A stretch of DNA of 64,000 bases. Origin: Candidatus Desulfofervidaceae bacterium (GTDB lineage: Bacteria > Desulfobacterota > Desulfofervidia > Desulfofervidales > Desulfofervidaceae). This document shows, piece by piece, positions 52,025 to 59,680 of the stretch. The stretch lies in NCBI GenBank assembly GCA_027038965.1, contig JALWFG010000018.1, positions 1 to 64,000 on the forward strand, given 5' to 3'. The position numbers and the translations under genes were made by a program. Below the pieces are notes generated by a model. The model saw only the letters and a program-made list of their open reading frames with translations. It had not been told where the DNA came from and made no database searches. Position 1 is the first letter of the stretch; every line of letters starts with the position of its first letter.

Positions 52025-53053
52025 CTAACTAGATAAAATGTTTTGATAAATTTGGGCGTATTTTTTTAAGGTTTTTCTTAAATCAAAATACTCTTCAGCT
52101 ACGGCTCTTGCTGACTCGTGCATTGACTGCCAATTGGCTTTACATTCAATGATTGCCCGGGCTAGCGTTTCTCCACTAGAGCCAGCGGATAATCCAGCCT
52201 TTTGCTCTATCAGTAGTGACGCTATACCAATCCCTGGGCCAACTACAACTGGCAGCCCGCAGGCTAAGGCTTCTACAACAGAAGTGGGACATGGTTTCCC
52301 GCCTCCGACTGCAAAGGGGGCTAAGATGAGATGGTGTTGTTGATAACAAATTGCCATATCAGGAATAAACTGATTGACCAATTTCACATTTGGCAAGGGG
52401 TGTTGGATTAGATAATCTTGAACGACTTTTAAAGCATTACCCCAAGGCCGCCAGATGAGGGTGAATTCTATCTGCGGCAGTAGGGCAGCGGCTTTTAATA
52501 TCTGCCATACTCCCCTACCTTTTAGTTCTCCTGAGGTAGCAGGAGCCGAGGCAAATAAGACTTTAAATTTATCTAGACAGGGTGGAACGGAAACAGGCTG
52601 GAAACAGGTAAGGTCAACACCAGGATATACAATTTTAATTTTAGAAGATGGGAAATATTTTGCGAGTTCTTGATAACGTGACTCGCTATCAACAACAATC
52701 GTCGCCACTTTTTTATAAAATTCTGGAGAAAGTGGCTTTAGTCCAGTAGTGGCAGTCAATACAATTGGACGACGGCCCAAGTTTTTTAGATAAAACCAAT
52801 TGGCGAGATCATCATAAATATGAGTAATGTTAAACATAGATTCCACAAAAGGTGCAAAACATTTAAATACTGGATAGAAGTGAATGTTAATACCTATAAA
52901 TTTCTGCCTCCAATTAAACCTAAATTTATAATTTTTATTAAGGCCAAAGATAAAACTGGGTTGAAAGTGATGCGCCAAAGTAAAAACTTCTTTGCTGATT
53001 CCTTCCATCTGAGGCAGAAGCCACCCTGCCCAGTAGCTTATTTTAACCGGCAT
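52025..53053 (-). CDS. Glycosyltransferase, GT4-like
   Basis: A diverged GT-B protein has a short N-terminal domain (MPVKISYWAGWLLPQMEGIS). Its C-terminal domain has IVYPGVDLTCFQPV, VLFASAPATSGELKGRGVW, CYQQHHLILAPFAVGGGKPC and VVEALACGLPVVVGPGIG. The start is probably ATG 53053; a GTG four codons upstream is possible. The 5' end overlaps the methyltransferase gene by about 16 nt. Confidence 0.8.
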   Translation of the reverse strand: MPVKISYWAGWLLPQMEGISKEVFTLAHHFQPSFIFGLNKNYKFRFNWRQKFIGINIHFYPVFKCFAPFVESMFNITHIYDDLANWFYLKNLGRRPIVLTATTGLKPLSPEFYKKVATIVVDSESRYQELAKYFPSSKIKIVYPGVDLTCFQPVSVPPCLDKFKVLFASAPATSGELKGRGVWQILKAAALLPQIEFTLIWRPWGNALKVVQDYLIQHPLPNVKLVNQFIPDMAICYQQHHLILAPFAVGGGKPCPTSVVEALACGLPVVVGPGIGIASLLIEQKAGLSAGSSGETLARAIIECKANWQSMHESARAVAEEYFDLRKTLKKYAQIYQNILSS

Positions 53054-53805
53054 ACCGCAATCCACTCCATTGGTTTAGCACGCAGATGTTGCTCTATCCA
53101 TTTAATCAAGTAATAAGCTATTTTATAACTACGGGGGGCAAGATAGATTTGAATTAAATATTGGAGATTATACTGTACTTGAACTGGTTCTAAATGAAAT
53201 ACCTCAAATCCATTTTCCTGCATTTCTTGGATGAACTCATTTTTTTCAAATAATTTATCGTAAATTTTAAATTTTTCTATACCTGCTTTCAACCTAGCAG
53301 GATAAGAAACCTCTTTGTTAACCACATCAAAGGCAAATATACCGTTAGGCCTTAGATGTCTTTTCACCACCTCATATAATTGTTCCCTATCTTGACGCAT
53401 AAAGTGCCGAATGAACCGAAAAGAAAACACCAAATCAAACTTTTCATTCAAATCTAAACGGAAAGCATCTGCCTGTCTTAGCTCCCATTTTTGCATTTGT
53501 CCTAGGGCATTAAGTCGTCTGCAAGCAACCTTAAGCATAGATTCATTAAAGTCTACAGCCACTCCTGAGGTAATACCATTTATCTCTGCTGTAACTCGGG
53601 CAGGGCCACACGCAATTTCCAAAACCCGCTTAACTTCATATGCTTGAATAAGTTGATTGAGAAAGGTTATTTGGTGTTCATGTAAAACACGGCCAATGGC
53701 ACTCTGGAAACGCTTATCTAAATAAGACTCAGCAACTTCTTTTTTACTGTATTCTTTTGCCAAAGAATCATGTTCTCTTATTTCTCCCCATCTAATTTGT
53801 TCCAT
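53038..53805 (-). CDS. Class I SAM-dependent methyltransferase
   Basis: Motif I is VLEIACGPARVTAEI and the acidic motif II is GVAVDFNESML; FDLVFSFRFIRHFM is motif IV and HLRPNGIFAFDVVN is motif V. About 255 residues from ATG 53805, which has GAGGTG 5 nt upstream; the frame is open to 53898, but that would overlap the previous gene. It probably methylates a sugar or the chain end of the polysaccharide. Confidence 0.85.
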   Translation of the reverse strand: MEQIRWGEIREHDSLAKEYSKKEVAESYLDKRFQSAIGRVLHEHQITFLNQLIQAYEVKRVLEIACGPARVTAEINGITSGVAVDFNESMLKVACRRLNALGQMQKWELRQADAFRLDLNEKFDLVFSFRFIRHFMRQDREQLYEVVKRHLRPNGIFAFDVVNKEVSYPARLKAGIEKFKIYDKLFEKNEFIQEMQENGFEVFHLEPVQVQYNLQYLIQIYLAPRSYKIAYYLIKWIEQHLRAKPMEWIAVCRLK

Positions 53806-53831
53806 TTTCACCTCACTCATGTTTCTGAGCT

Positions 53832-56426
53832 TCACCAAATCAATAACCATCCTAAAAACGCTGCCAGGCCTACCAAACCGCCGCTCATTCCAATCCACTT
53901 TGCCCGTCTCATGGCCTTAATCCTTTGGGGAATAAATTTTTCAGGTTGACCAAAGTCATACTGACGGCAGTGGCCAGATGGTGCCCTTTCGTCAGGATGT
54001 TGTTTAAAGTAATCCCGCATTATTCCATAACTCATTAGCATCACCAACGGACGGGTAAAGATTTTGGTATCAAATTCTTCTAAGTCTCTTAAACAGGTAT
54101 GATAGAAAAATTTGGCCTTGGCCAGAAATTGCTGGCGTAGCTCCTTATCTTTTTCATATTTAGCGGCATAGTCAAAGACATTACTTTTTCTCATGTCCAT
54201 TACAATCCAAGTCTCGGTGGGATATTCCACTATATCCAACATGCTTTTAAACGGGACTTCATGTTTTAACATCCATTTGGCATAATGAAGCAGGCTTTCG
54301 CGGGCATAACAAAACATATAATCCAGTTCCCCTGTCTCCAGCTTAAAATCTAAATAGCGGCCAAGCACCTGTAAAAAGGCAGTATAATACCAGCGGTGCT
54401 CAGGGTCAGAAACCAGATTAAGGCTGTCCAAATCATCCTTAGGATGAATACAACGCCGAATAAGTTGTTCGGCCTTTTCAAGGTATTTTCTATCATTTGT
54501 AAGGATAAAGGCATCTAGCAAGGCGTTAATGGCATTGCCACATCCCCGACCAGGGCCATGATAGGTAAAGCTTCCAGTCTTGCTAGCCAGTCCAGTGGAA
54601 TCACGGCAGAGGAAACGAAAGATGGTCTTGTTGCCATCATCCATGTCAATCACCCAGTTGGCCAGACCAATAACCGCCTCTTTTGCCATAGAATCACCCG
54701 TAAAGAGGTAATAATAGAGCAAACCTGTGGTATAAAGGTGTTCGTTAGACGGTCCGCCGCCATAATCTTTAAGCCCTTTGCGCTCCATCGTCTTGCGGGA
54801 ATAAGTCCGATGGGTAGAGGTAAAGGCATCGGTATAATGGTCCGTATGCCAAAAAAGGCCGCCATTATAGGCCGCTTTATCCTCTTTGGTGTGATAAATA
54901 TCAATATCTATCACATGCCTAGCCAGATCCTGGGCCAATTCCCACCACCGCCTATCTCCACTTCTGACATATTGAAGAATAAATCCATAAATGGCGTCAT
55001 ACTGATTGTTATAGTGGGAAATTACAGGTTTTGGTCCGTCGTAATAGAGATTTTCGTGGTCGGCATAAAGGTCACCAAAGTTGCGCCAGCCGTATTCGTC
55101 AATAACCTCTCGTTTGGCAAAAAAGGAATGAGGCCCTTCAATACACTGCTGCATAAGCGATTGATAGCCTTTATGCGTATCTTCTGTTATAGGAGTAAGA
55201 TAAGGAAACACCTTTGTCTCTGCATACCAATCTGGAAGAAGTTGAGGGAGCAAGGGAGAATGCACCCAAGCAAGAGGAGCGTCTCCCTTAGGGGCAAAAT
55301 CCAAAAAGATGGCATGCGTCTTTTGCTCTCCTGGTTGAAGCTCAAACAGGTCTTTATAATGTTTTGGGAAGAACCTAATTGTCAAGGTGTCTTTGAATAC
55401 CTCTAGGGACTTAGGAAAATTTTGCCAAAATTTTTGAACCGTAGCTACTATACCTTTATCTTCTGAGAAAAGGCCCACCACGGGTTGGGCCCGGCGGCCA
55501 GTTTTAATTTCCTTTACCCCTTGATACACCTGGTATCCGCAAAAAGAGCGCCTTATCTTGCCAAAGCGATTGACATGACTGGGGCTTTGCCAGTTTTCTC
55601 CCCCACTTGAATCCTGATAAATGGTCAAAAAACAATTGGGCTCTGCCTGCAAAGGCTGGCCAAACTGGTCTGTCCATTTCGCAATAGGAGTTTTTTGGGC
55701 CTCTAAGGCAATATGAAAAGAAAGGTCTTCAAAAAGGACAGAATTGGGATCGCCCAAATCCCACAAGCCCCCAGGATGTCTGGCGGCCTTAGGGTTGTGA
55801 ACCGTGAAGTCTAACTTGCAAAAGGAGCATCCAGCCCAAAGGATTAAGCGGGCAAGAAAACAGACCAATTCTTTACCTGTAGGAGAACAAAAATCTCCCT
55901 GAAACCGAATCACGGTTTTTAATGGCCCAGTTGATTCTATCGCAAAGTTTTCAATGCAGGGCATATATTTATTGTTCAGTTTATCTGTGAAAACCATCCG
56001 ACTATGCTCCGACACAAGGCCGCTTTTGGTCTCTACACGATGAAACGGAGCGAAGATTTGAGTAGGAATATGCAAAATTACCTTGCCAGTATCTATCTTA
56101 AGATGGTCCTCTTTTGCCTGAATATTCATTAGCCCAGAAGCTGAGCTGGTTTTTCTACTAGAAGTCAAAACAAGTTTATAATAAACCTGCTGATATGCCC
56201 CAACATTAGCCAGAAAATCCAGCCATAACCACTTGATACTTTCATCAGGCCAGCGCCATAATACCTGGGTCTGACAGGGAATGGATTTTTGGTCTGGACC
56301 TAATAGAGTTATTTCATCTTCTTTAAACAAACAGCCTTTAGGGAAGGGAATACCAAGGATAACAGGCTCGCCCTGCCTTTTGAATCCATCTGTTTCCTTT
56401 AATAAAATTTTTACTTCTTTGAGCAT
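53832..56426 (-). CDS. Large membrane-anchored protein resembling exo-rhamnogalacturonan lyase-like (PcRGLX/YetA) proteins
   Basis: The 864-residue protein opens with a beta-rich part (GEPVILGIPFPKGCLFKED, WRWPDESIKWLWLDF) like the N-terminal RIFT-barrel domain of PcRGLX/YetA-type polysaccharide lyases. A central beta-sandwich region follows, then an alpha/alpha-toroid-like C-terminal half (WWELAQDLARHVIDIDIYHT, GRGCGNAINALLDAFILTND, YYTAFLQVLGRYLDF). The end has a basic stretch and one membrane helix (IGMSGGLVGLAAFLGWLLIW). No signal peptide is seen at the N-terminus, so orientation is uncertain. It may trim or release the polysaccharide. The family call is from memory and moderate. Confidence 0.65.
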   Translation of the reverse strand: MLKEVKILLKETDGFKRQGEPVILGIPFPKGCLFKEDEITLLGPDQKSIPCQTQVLWRWPDESIKWLWLDFLANVGAYQQVYYKLVLTSSRKTSSASGLMNIQAKEDHLKIDTGKVILHIPTQIFAPFHRVETKSGLVSEHSRMVFTDKLNNKYMPCIENFAIESTGPLKTVIRFQGDFCSPTGKELVCFLARLILWAGCSFCKLDFTVHNPKAARHPGGLWDLGDPNSVLFEDLSFHIALEAQKTPIAKWTDQFGQPLQAEPNCFLTIYQDSSGGENWQSPSHVNRFGKIRRSFCGYQVYQGVKEIKTGRRAQPVVGLFSEDKGIVATVQKFWQNFPKSLEVFKDTLTIRFFPKHYKDLFELQPGEQKTHAIFLDFAPKGDAPLAWVHSPLLPQLLPDWYAETKVFPYLTPITEDTHKGYQSLMQQCIEGPHSFFAKREVIDEYGWRNFGDLYADHENLYYDGPKPVISHYNNQYDAIYGFILQYVRSGDRRWWELAQDLARHVIDIDIYHTKEDKAAYNGGLFWHTDHYTDAFTSTHRTYSRKTMERKGLKDYGGGPSNEHLYTTGLLYYYLFTGDSMAKEAVIGLANWVIDMDDGNKTIFRFLCRDSTGLASKTGSFTYHGPGRGCGNAINALLDAFILTNDRKYLEKAEQLIRRCIHPKDDLDSLNLVSDPEHRWYYTAFLQVLGRYLDFKLETGELDYMFCYARESLLHYAKWMLKHEVPFKSMLDIVEYPTETWIVMDMRKSNVFDYAAKYEKDKELRQQFLAKAKFFYHTCLRDLEEFDTKIFTRPLVMLMSYGIMRDYFKQHPDERAPSGHCRQYDFGQPEKFIPQRIKAMRRAKWIGMSGGLVGLAAFLGWLLIW

Positions 56427-56440
56427 CCGGTATTTTCCCC

Positions 56441-57481
56441 TTAAGGGATATTTTTAACAATTTTTGGACCTATCAATTGAGTCAGAAATAATGGTAGCCT
56501 TTGCCAGAGCTTTATGGCCAGCTTGTATTTGGGGTTGTCAGGGTTTAAGGCCGGAAGCTCGTTGCCTTGTCGCAGCCAGTAATACCAATAAAGCTGGTGG
56601 GGAACGGCGCCCCATTGTTTTTTGAATCTATAGGTGCCTTTGTTGGGTGTAGAGCGACCAAAGTCAAATCTCTTATACCCTTGCTCGCAGGCATATTTTA
56701 AAATGTTCCAGTAAAGGAGCATATTGGGGGCATAGCGGTTATATTTCCTCAGGGAAGAGGCCCACGGGATTTCTAAGGTGTTTTTAAATCCAATAATAAA
56801 TCCAGAGGCTACTGGTATATCTTGATAAAACACGGTGCAAATCCGAGCAGTATCAGGAAAAGTCATCAAAATATTGGCAAAAAATCTTTTAGGATAAACA
56901 GGAGTACCTAAGTCGCGCATATTAATGGAAAAAACTTGATAGAAATTGTTTAGCTGGTCTAAATGGCCTATTTGGGCCGTCATCCCCTCCTTTTGCGGTC
57001 TCCTAATTTGACTACGCAGTTTGGATTTAAAAGACTTCCAGAGAATTTCTGGAGCATCAGGCAAGTTTAAAAACAAGGTGACTTTATGAGTCTTCAATTG
57101 CCATGAATCCTTTTCTTTGGGACTGAGTGCTGGGGTTAAGTGTCTTAATTCAATATGCTCAGCGTCTAACTCTTGGGCAAGAGAAATGGCCTGCTTTAGA
57201 AGCAGATGCTTTGTTTCTTCGTCCTGGGCCAACACCCCACCATAGTTAAAAAAAGGAAGTGAAGCTAAGAAGTTGCCAAAAAGAAGGCTTTTCATGTGAA
57301 CAAGGGGAAGAATGCCTTTGATTTTATGCCCTTCTTTTGCCAGCAGATAATAAGTCTTATGTCCAAATGTGGTTTCAACAACCTGTCTCCAGCCGCTAAG
57401 ATGATAATTGACACCTTCAGGATGGCTCAGGACAAATTCATCCCAAGCGGCTTGGTCAGATGGGGTGTAAAGGGTGATCAT
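56441..57481 (-). CDS. FemAB-related GNAT protein of the PEP-CTERM type
   Basis: The 346-residue protein is a tandem GNAT-fold acyltransferase-like enzyme. It has WDEFVLSHPEGVNYHLSGWRQVVETTFGH at the start and the family signature KRFDFGRSTPNKGTYRFKKQW near 278-298. FemAB-like proteins of this subgroup (TIGR03019 by recollection) occur only in PEP-CTERM/exosortase polysaccharide loci; their substrate is not known. It follows the four-helix pseudogene in transcription order. Confidence 0.9.
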   Translation of the reverse strand: MITLYTPSDQAAWDEFVLSHPEGVNYHLSGWRQVVETTFGHKTYYLLAKEGHKIKGILPLVHMKSLLFGNFLASLPFFNYGGVLAQDEETKHLLLKQAISLAQELDAEHIELRHLTPALSPKEKDSWQLKTHKVTLFLNLPDAPEILWKSFKSKLRSQIRRPQKEGMTAQIGHLDQLNNFYQVFSINMRDLGTPVYPKRFFANILMTFPDTARICTVFYQDIPVASGFIIGFKNTLEIPWASSLRKYNRYAPNMLLYWNILKYACEQGYKRFDFGRSTPNKGTYRFKKQWGAVPHQLYWYYWLRQGNELPALNPDNPKYKLAIKLWQRLPLFLTQLIGPKIVKNIP

Positions 57482-57487
57482 GATGTA

Positions 57488-57515
57488 GTTTTAAGTTTTA
57501 AGTTTTAAGTTTTTT
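57488..57515. repeat. Heptamer repeats (GTTTTAA) upstream of the FemAB-like gene
   Basis: Three GTTTTAA units and one GTTTTTT stand in tandem, beginning 7 nt upstream of the ATG. Confidence 0.6.
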
Positions 57516-57532
57516 ATTAAACCATGCAACAT

Positions 57533-57845
57533 TTAAGAGATTTCTTTTAATTCCCTAACCAACTCAATCATTTTTTCACTTGAGATTAATCCTATTTCCT
57601 TGCTGATATAAAGTTGTGTCCTTAATTCCGCTGCTGAACCTTTTGAAATATTTAAAAACCGAATAAAATCCTTAACTGAGTCTCTCACAACCTTCGGCAA
57701 TATTTGATGCAATAGAAACAGCAGCACGAGTTATTTGGTCTTTTAATGCGTAATCCCTACAGTCTTCAAAAGTTTTATAAATATTTACTGACAACCTACA
57801 TGCCCGTTTCCAAACTTCTAATTCCTCAAAAGAATGATAGCTCAT
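57533..57845 (-). pseudogene. Frameshifted four-helix-bundle protein (S23/TIGR02436 type)
   Basis: ATG 57845 opens [20 protein letters not shown] and continues to [11 protein letters not shown], then falls out of frame. A 2-nt change in a GAGAGA run near 57690 restores [25 protein letters not shown] and ELVRELKEIS. Both halves match the small four-helix-bundle family (known also as intervening-sequence-encoded proteins), in which IAEG and FIRFL are conserved. A TAA after EIS also cuts the usual C-terminal helix short; sequence like MLHGLIKNLK continues after it. It sits inside the polysaccharide cluster as a probable insertion. Confidence 0.85.
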
Positions 57846-57850
57846 TTTTT

Positions 57851-57877
57851 ACTTAAAACTTAATACTTAATACTTCC
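57851..57877. repeat. Heptamer repeats at the 3' end of the deacetylase gene
   Basis: The units ACTTAAA, ACTTAAT, ACTTAAT and ACTTCCA stand in tandem. On the - strand they encode the last residues and stop codon of the deacetylase gene. Confidence 0.6.
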
Positions 57878-58692
57878 AAAACTGTACTGAATCTAAAGTC
57901 CGATAAAAGTTTTCTAAATTTACCTTCTGTTTTATCTAAATTTACATAATGTCTAAAACGAGAGCGCCAAGATATATGGTTAATGCGAGGTTGATTAGGG
58001 TCCAATTCCCAGGGATGGAGGTAAAAAATGAATGGTTGTTTCTCTTTATTGTTTATATGGCGTAAGGCCTTTTTAATGAAAGTGTAAGGAAATAATCTAA
58101 AATATCCGCCACCGGCAATGGGGATATTTAAATTTAAAATGCGCAAGGTAGTTAAGGGAAATTCTATTAACTTCGTTTTAACGTGAAATGTGTTAATGTT
58201 AAATGGAAATCTAGGTGCATCTGGAATACCGTATAAGTCATGTTTGATGGGGAAAATACTTGAGTCGTATCTGTATCCCTCTTCGGCCAAAATTTCTAAA
58301 GCCCAAAGGGTCTTTTTCGTAATAGAATACGTTGGGGCACGGTAACCACTAACGGGTTTTCCGGTGAGGTCTTCTAAAATTTGTTTTGTTTCTTTAACAT
58401 CTGCACGGAATGTCTGAGGGCTCTTGCGATAAACTGGCTGATGGTCATAACCATGGGAAGCAATTTCATGTCCTCTGGCTGCAATCTCTTTTATCAAATG
58501 TGGCTGTCTTTCTGCCACCCAACCCAAACAGAAGAAGGTCGCTTTAGTCTGAGATTCATCTAAAATATCAAGAATCTTTTTCGTATTTAATCCTACCCGT
58601 GAAGGATAATCTTTCCAGTTCTGGGGATCAATTACAGATGCAAAGGCCTCTACTTGAAAATAGTCCTCTACATCAATTGTTAAGGCGTTCAT
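57853..58692 (-). CDS. Polysaccharide deacetylase, PEP-CTERM locus type
   Basis: The 279-residue NodB-fold enzyme begins MNALTIDVEDYFQVEAFA with the metal-binding Asp pair region. It has FFCLGWVAERQPHLIKEIA, HEIASHGYDHQ with the two metal-binding His, and SGYRAPTYSITKKTLWALE; PFIFYLHPWELDPNQPRI is the subgroup C-terminal motif (TIGR03006 by recollection). It would N-deacetylate amino sugars of the polymer. Its start codon follows a run of seven heptamers (58695-58743) whose - strand unit AAGGACT provides the Shine-Dalgarno sequence. The array at the other end of the gene supplies its last codons. Confidence 0.92.
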   Translation of the reverse strand: MNALTIDVEDYFQVEAFASVIDPQNWKDYPSRVGLNTKKILDILDESQTKATFFCLGWVAERQPHLIKEIAARGHEIASHGYDHQPVYRKSPQTFRADVKETKQILEDLTGKPVSGYRAPTYSITKKTLWALEILAEEGYRYDSSIFPIKHDLYGIPDAPRFPFNINTFHVKTKLIEFPLTTLRILNLNIPIAGGGYFRLFPYTFIKKALRHINNKEKQPFIFYLHPWELDPNQPRINHISWRSRFRHYVNLDKTEGKFRKLLSDFRFSTVLEVLSIKF

Positions 58693-58694
58693 TT

Positions 58695-58743
58695 TTAGTC
58701 CTTAGTCCTTAGTCCTTAGTCCTTGGTGCTTAGTCCTTAGCTC
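58695..58743. repeat. Seven-unit heptamer array, source of the deacetylase ribosome-binding site
   Basis: TTAGTCC is repeated four times, then TTGGTGC, TTAGTCC and TTAGCTC. On the - strand each TTAGTCC reads GGACTAA, so AAGGA motifs recur every 7 nt up to the ATG. Confidence 0.85.
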
Positions 58744-58884
58744 GTCAGGAATTGGCAAGATGATTAGGTGACAGTTCATTAGGTTGAGTTTATTGGGTTA
58801 GGACATTAGCATGTAAAAATGTTCCCATGTTACGCGTTTGAACATTGATGTGTTTTTAATATTTATAAGACACAGCTCCGCCAT

Positions 58885-58906
58885 ATCAGGTTAGGCCTAA
58901 CCCGAT
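58885..58906. promoter_or_regulatory. Operator-like palindrome in the cluster leader
   Basis: GGTTAGGCCTAACC (58889-58902) is a perfect 14-bp palindrome flanked by ATC and GAT. It lies about 200 nt upstream of the deacetylase gene and could bind a dimeric regulator. Confidence 0.45.
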
Positions 58907-58950
58907 AGAAATAACCATTTTTACGGATATTATTGATAAAACTTCCCAAT

Positions 58951-58972
58951 AAATAAGGTCTTCACCTTATTT
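58951..58972. other. 9-bp hairpin with tetraloop in the cluster leader
   Basis: AAATAAGGT and ACCTTATTT pair around CTTC (GAAG on the - strand). It could be a terminator, an attenuator, or a recruitment hairpin for the NusG-like protein encoded just upstream. The T tract after it is poor on the - strand. Confidence 0.45.
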
Positions 58973-58996
58973 TATACTATACCGTAGGTTTATTCA

Positions 58997-59014
58997 AAGC
59001 AAAAATTATACCAA
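58997..59014 (-). promoter_or_regulatory. Possible sigma-54-like promoter in the cluster leader
   Basis: The - strand reads TTGGTATAATTTTTGCTT, with GG and GC 10 nt apart but three mismatches to the consensus between them. The same stretch contains TATAAT, so a sigma-70 -10 box is an alternative. The surrounding gap (58744-59163) has no gene. Confidence 0.35.
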
Positions 59015-59163
59015 CAACAAGGTTAACATCTAATTAACTAGATATCGGAAATTTGATTTAAAAAATTCTCTGCTAAAGAGAATATATCTCACCTTAACTG
59101 ACAATAGGAAAAAAAATGCTATAAATATAGAATTTTTTTCCAAGTGGTAATGTAAATTACAAA

Positions 59164-59670
59164 TTACACCTTTTCCAAAAGGGAGTGGTGAATCTCCACC
59201 TTGGCTTGATAGGAAATTAAATTTAACAATACCCTTACTCTGCCTTTATCTGACGTCCACTCTTCAAAAATTCCCTCTATGTCTTTAAGGGGCCCCCCCT
59301 TTATCCTTATCCGGTCATATTTTTTAAACTGCCGCTTTCTAATAATCCCATCTTTGTCTTCTAAGGCCTTTATTTGCCTTATAATCTGGCCTGAAATCGG
59401 AATAGGATTAGTAGAATCCCAAAGAACTTTGGTCACTCCCTTGGACCATTGCACAAGATCAATCTGGTCTTCGGCCGAAAAATAAGCGAAAATGTATCGA
59501 GGAAATAGAGGTCGTAAGACATATTGAGAACGCCCAGCATGGAAGATATTGATCTCTATCTTAGGGAAATACGTCTTTATTCCCTTTTCATTAAGAAAGA
59601 AACTTGCCCTTTTTTCTTCCCTGGGTTTCGTCTGAACGACATACCAATTCTTTCTAACCCTCTCCCTCAT
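59164..59670 (-). CDS. NusG-like (RfaH/LoaP-type) transcription antiterminator
   Basis: The 168-residue protein has a NusG N-terminal domain (NWYVVQTKPREEKRASFFLNEKGI, LFPRYIFAYF) and a KOW domain (FKKYDRIRIKGGPLKDIEGIFEEW). Its location, just upstream of a 30-kb polysaccharide operon on the same strand, is typical of specialised NusG paralogues that let RNA polymerase read through long operons. It follows the histidine kinase by 10 nt and shares its transcript. No ops element was found by eye. Confidence 0.9.
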   Translation of the reverse strand: MRERVRKNWYVVQTKPREEKRASFFLNEKGIKTYFPKIEINIFHAGRSQYVLRPLFPRYIFAYFSAEDQIDLVQWSKGVTKVLWDSTNPIPISGQIIRQIKALEDKDGIIRKRQFKKYDRIRIKGGPLKDIEGIFEEWTSDKGRVRVLLNLISYQAKVEIHHSLLEKV

Positions 59671-59680
59671 ATTTATTATG

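Noticed and set aside
54558-55406. A long + strand ORF (282 codons) inside the lyase-like gene
   Set aside because: It is antisense to a long gene with consistent protein-like sequence and has no motifs of its own.
58695-58743. Tandem repeats considered as a CRISPR array
   Set aside because: Units are 7 nt and contiguous, with no spacers and no cas genes anywhere in the window.
58600-59170. Search for an ops element for the NusG-like protein
   Set aside because: No GGCGGTAGCG-like sequence is present on the - strand; only the hairpin remains as a candidate site.
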